Source: Algoriphagus sp. Y33
GTDB lineage: Bacteria > Bacteroidota > Bacteroidia > Cytophagales > Cyclobacteriaceae
Length of the DNA: 64,000 nt
NCBI RefSeq assembly: GCF_014838715.1
Contig: NZ_CP061947.1
Coordinates: forward strand, 5,198,001 to 5,262,000
Reading direction: 5' to 3'
Position 1 is the stretch's first letter. The number at the start of each line of letters is the position of its first letter. The position numbers were made by a program, and so were the translations under genes. Below, piece after piece: positions 62,477 to 64,000 of the stretch. Under the pieces are notes generated by a model. It saw only the letters and a list, made by a program, of their open reading frames with translations, did not search any database and had not been told where the DNA came from.

Positions 62477-64000
62477 AGCTATATTGACCTTTACTTTTTT
62501 ACTCTTTGCCTCACTTGTTTTTTCTCAATCCCACAAACTGGGAGATTTTGAGGAAAATGAAATTTCCATGTCAAAGGTGCCCTATGAGCCGGATGCTCCT
62601 GCTGTGATATTAGTATCTCAAGGCAATTCCAGATTCTTATCCGGATTACTGGAGACTACCTATTTTGTTCGCTTGAAAATACTTTCTGAAGCAGGCAAGG
62701 AGTTTGCTGATATTCGGGTTCGGTATTTCAAGGGAGATGACAATATTGAAAGTATTAATGGGGTAAAGGCGCAAACTACTAATTTCATCAACGGAAAAGC
62801 CGAAACCACCAAGGTGTCAAAGGAGGGGATTTTTGATGTGGATATTAATGATGGCTACAAAGAGATGAGAATTTCTTTTCCAAATGTACAAGTAGGATCC
62901 ATCATCGAATACCAGTACAAAAAGACGGATAAAAATCTCACATTTATTGATGGATGGACATTCCAAAACAAATTGCCCACACTTTTTAGCAAGTATGAAA
63001 TCAATATGATTCCGTCTTTGGAATACAAGACAATAGGACAAGGACAGAATTACTCTACTAAATCAGAAAAGACAAATGACTACAATAATTATAGTTGGAT
63101 AATTCGGGATTTGCGTTCCCTCAAGGAGGAACCCTATATGAAAAATTATCGCGACTACATTGATCGGATAGAGTTTCAATTGGCACGATACCAAGGTTCT
63201 TCTACTTATGGAACGGTATGGAAGGACGTATTGAATACTTGGGAAGTACTCGGCAATGATGTGATCTCCATTTACACTCAAAAGGGATATTATAGAAGTA
63301 ACCCGATTGAGAAAGAATTTCTGGATGTTGATTTGAAAGGACAAACACAGTTGGAGACCGCACAAAAAGCGTATTATTATTTGCGAGATAACTTTAGGAT
63401 TGAAGGGGAGGATTGGATTTATCCTGAGCAGAACCTTAACCAGCTACTGAAAACTAAGGTGGGCAGTCCTGCTGAGCTTATGCTGACTCTTATGGGGGTA
63501 CTAAAGTCCGTAGGGATCATTTGTGAACCTGTTTTGATTGGTAGTAAAGGTTATGGACGCAGCGATTTGGTTCCTTTTCCATTTCTTAACCAATTTGATG
63601 AAATACTATTGCTCACGGAACTGGATGGAGAGTCTCAATTTCTGGACTTGTCTCAATCAAATGCACCTTTTGGTTACTTGGATCTTGACAAGCATGTGGC
63701 TGCAGGACTGAATCTGAAGAAGGATAAAAGTAAGCTTGTACCTATTGATATTCAGCATAATTCCAACTCAATTTACTTTGGGCAGGTCAAAATGAATGAA
63801 GCGGGTGAATTGGTGATGGAGAGTTCTCACAGAAATTATCACTACAGAGGTCTCGGAATGGCTCAGCAGATTGAGGGAATACAAAAAAGAAATGAAACCC
63901 TTGATAAGCTGTTTGATGAAGAAGAGGACGTGAAATTCGAGAATTTTAAGGTTGATAATTTCCTGATCGAAAAGGATTTTGTCACGTTAAGTTTTGAAAT
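62469..64000 (+). CDS. DUF3857 protein lacking the catalytic Cys (cut at window end)
   Basis: The first ~510 residues are visible: signal (~1-19, LVFSQ), DUF3857 domain (~45-210), then a transglutaminase-like segment. At the position of GDCKG in its neighbour it reads VGSPAELMLTL followed by MGVLKSVGI, so the nucleophile is absent (Ser-Pro in place of Asp-Cys). The alignment to LMQSMLKSVGV in the upstream gene is clear. Probably a non-catalytic partner of the protein at 60614. The C-terminus runs off the window. Confidence 0.82.
   Translation, partial: MIKAILTFTFLLFASLVFSQSHKLGDFEENEISMSKVPYEPDAPAVILVSQGNSRFLSGLLETTYFVRLKILSEAGKEFADIRVRYFKGDDNIESINGVKAQTTNFINGKAETTKVSKEGIFDVDINDGYKEMRISFPNVQVGSIIEYQYKKTDKNLTFIDGWTFQNKLPTLFSKYEINMIPSLEYKTIGQGQNYSTKSEKTNDYNNYSWIIRDLRSLKEEPYMKNYRDYIDRIEFQLARYQGSSTYGTVWKDVLNTWEVLGNDVISIYTQKGYYRSNPIEKEFLDVDLKGQTQLETAQKAYYYLRDNFRIEGEDWIYPEQNLNQLLKTKVGSPAELMLTLMGVLKSVGIICEPVLIGSKGYGRSDLVPFPFLNQFDEILLLTELDGESQFLDLSQSNAPFGYLDLDKHVAAGLNLKKDKSKLVPIDIQHNSNSIYFGQVKMNEAGELVMESSHRNYHYRGLGMAQQIEGIQKRNETLDKLFDEEEDVKFENFKVDNFLIEKDFVTLSFE

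Overview
The window is a chromosomal stretch of a Bacteroidota bacterium, most likely order Cytophagales, family Cyclobacteriaceae (Algoriphagus-like). This assignment is inferred from gene content. The window has TonB-dependent receptors with carboxypeptidase-regulatory-like N-termini, many SusE/DUF4382-style lipoproteins, a MurF-alanine racemase fusion, DUF3857 proteins, starts without Shine-Dalgarno sequences, Bacteroidota-like promoter boxes, and stand-alone S23-type four-helix-bundle genes. Most of the window is ordinary housekeeping and accessory chromosome. I see no rRNA, tRNA, CRISPR array, phage or intact insertion sequence.

Layout. 1-7600: the 3' end of an acyl-CoA synthetase gene, then a MarR regulator with two 10-14 bp palindromes at its promoter, then a beta-oxidation operon (FadN-type hydroxyacyl-CoA dehydrogenase/enoyl hydratase, thiolase, acyl-CoA dehydrogenase). 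The spacers of this operon carry two small S23-family genes, each framed by inverted repeats, plus a gene-less inverted repeat at the operon end. 7700-12430: an AsmA protein and a dGTPase, both on the minus strand. 12500-15750: two DUF4382 lipoproteins, ribD and free-methionine-R-sulfoxide reductase, followed by a dead GIY-YIG gene. 15960-23100: alpha/beta hydrolase and dxs on minus; scpA, a flippase-like membrane protein and murF-alr on plus. 23150-27850: an ion-transport block (Kv-like channel, KtrA, KtrB, CLC-F-like antiporter). 27990-33480: an SDR protein, three tandem PLDc_N mini-proteins, an M14 peptidase and an amidohydrolase. 33480-33890: a decayed spacer with 23-bp periodic repeats and a Fic-protein tail.

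33890-38230: a LytTR membrane regulator, an intradiol-dioxygenase-like protein and a TonB receptor controlled by a clear TPP riboswitch, hence a probable thiamin receptor. 38390-46170: FAH-family protein, small lipoprotein, YjbQ, glycosidase-like lipoprotein, ChbG-like deacetylase, paired small membrane proteins, class-A-like serine hydrolase, BioF-like aminotransferase and VOC protein. 46220-53900: patatin, methyltransferase, TRIC channel, ICMT-like protein, saccharopine-dehydrogenase-like protein with deoC, divergent Na/Pi and PiT-like carriers, and tadA. 53990-64000: Mn-type SOD, an outer-membrane beta-barrel receptor, a doubly frameshifted serine hydrolase, a beta-propeller lipoprotein, MaoC and two overlapping DUF3857 genes, the second cut by the window end.

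The two signals I find most worth following are these. First, S23-family genes framed by inverted repeats sit in successive spacers of one catabolic operon. Second, a dispersed element of about 95-120 bp occurs three times, each copy ending exactly at the start codon of an unrelated gene (AsmA, KtrA, dioxygenase-like) and encoding a similar short peptide frame.
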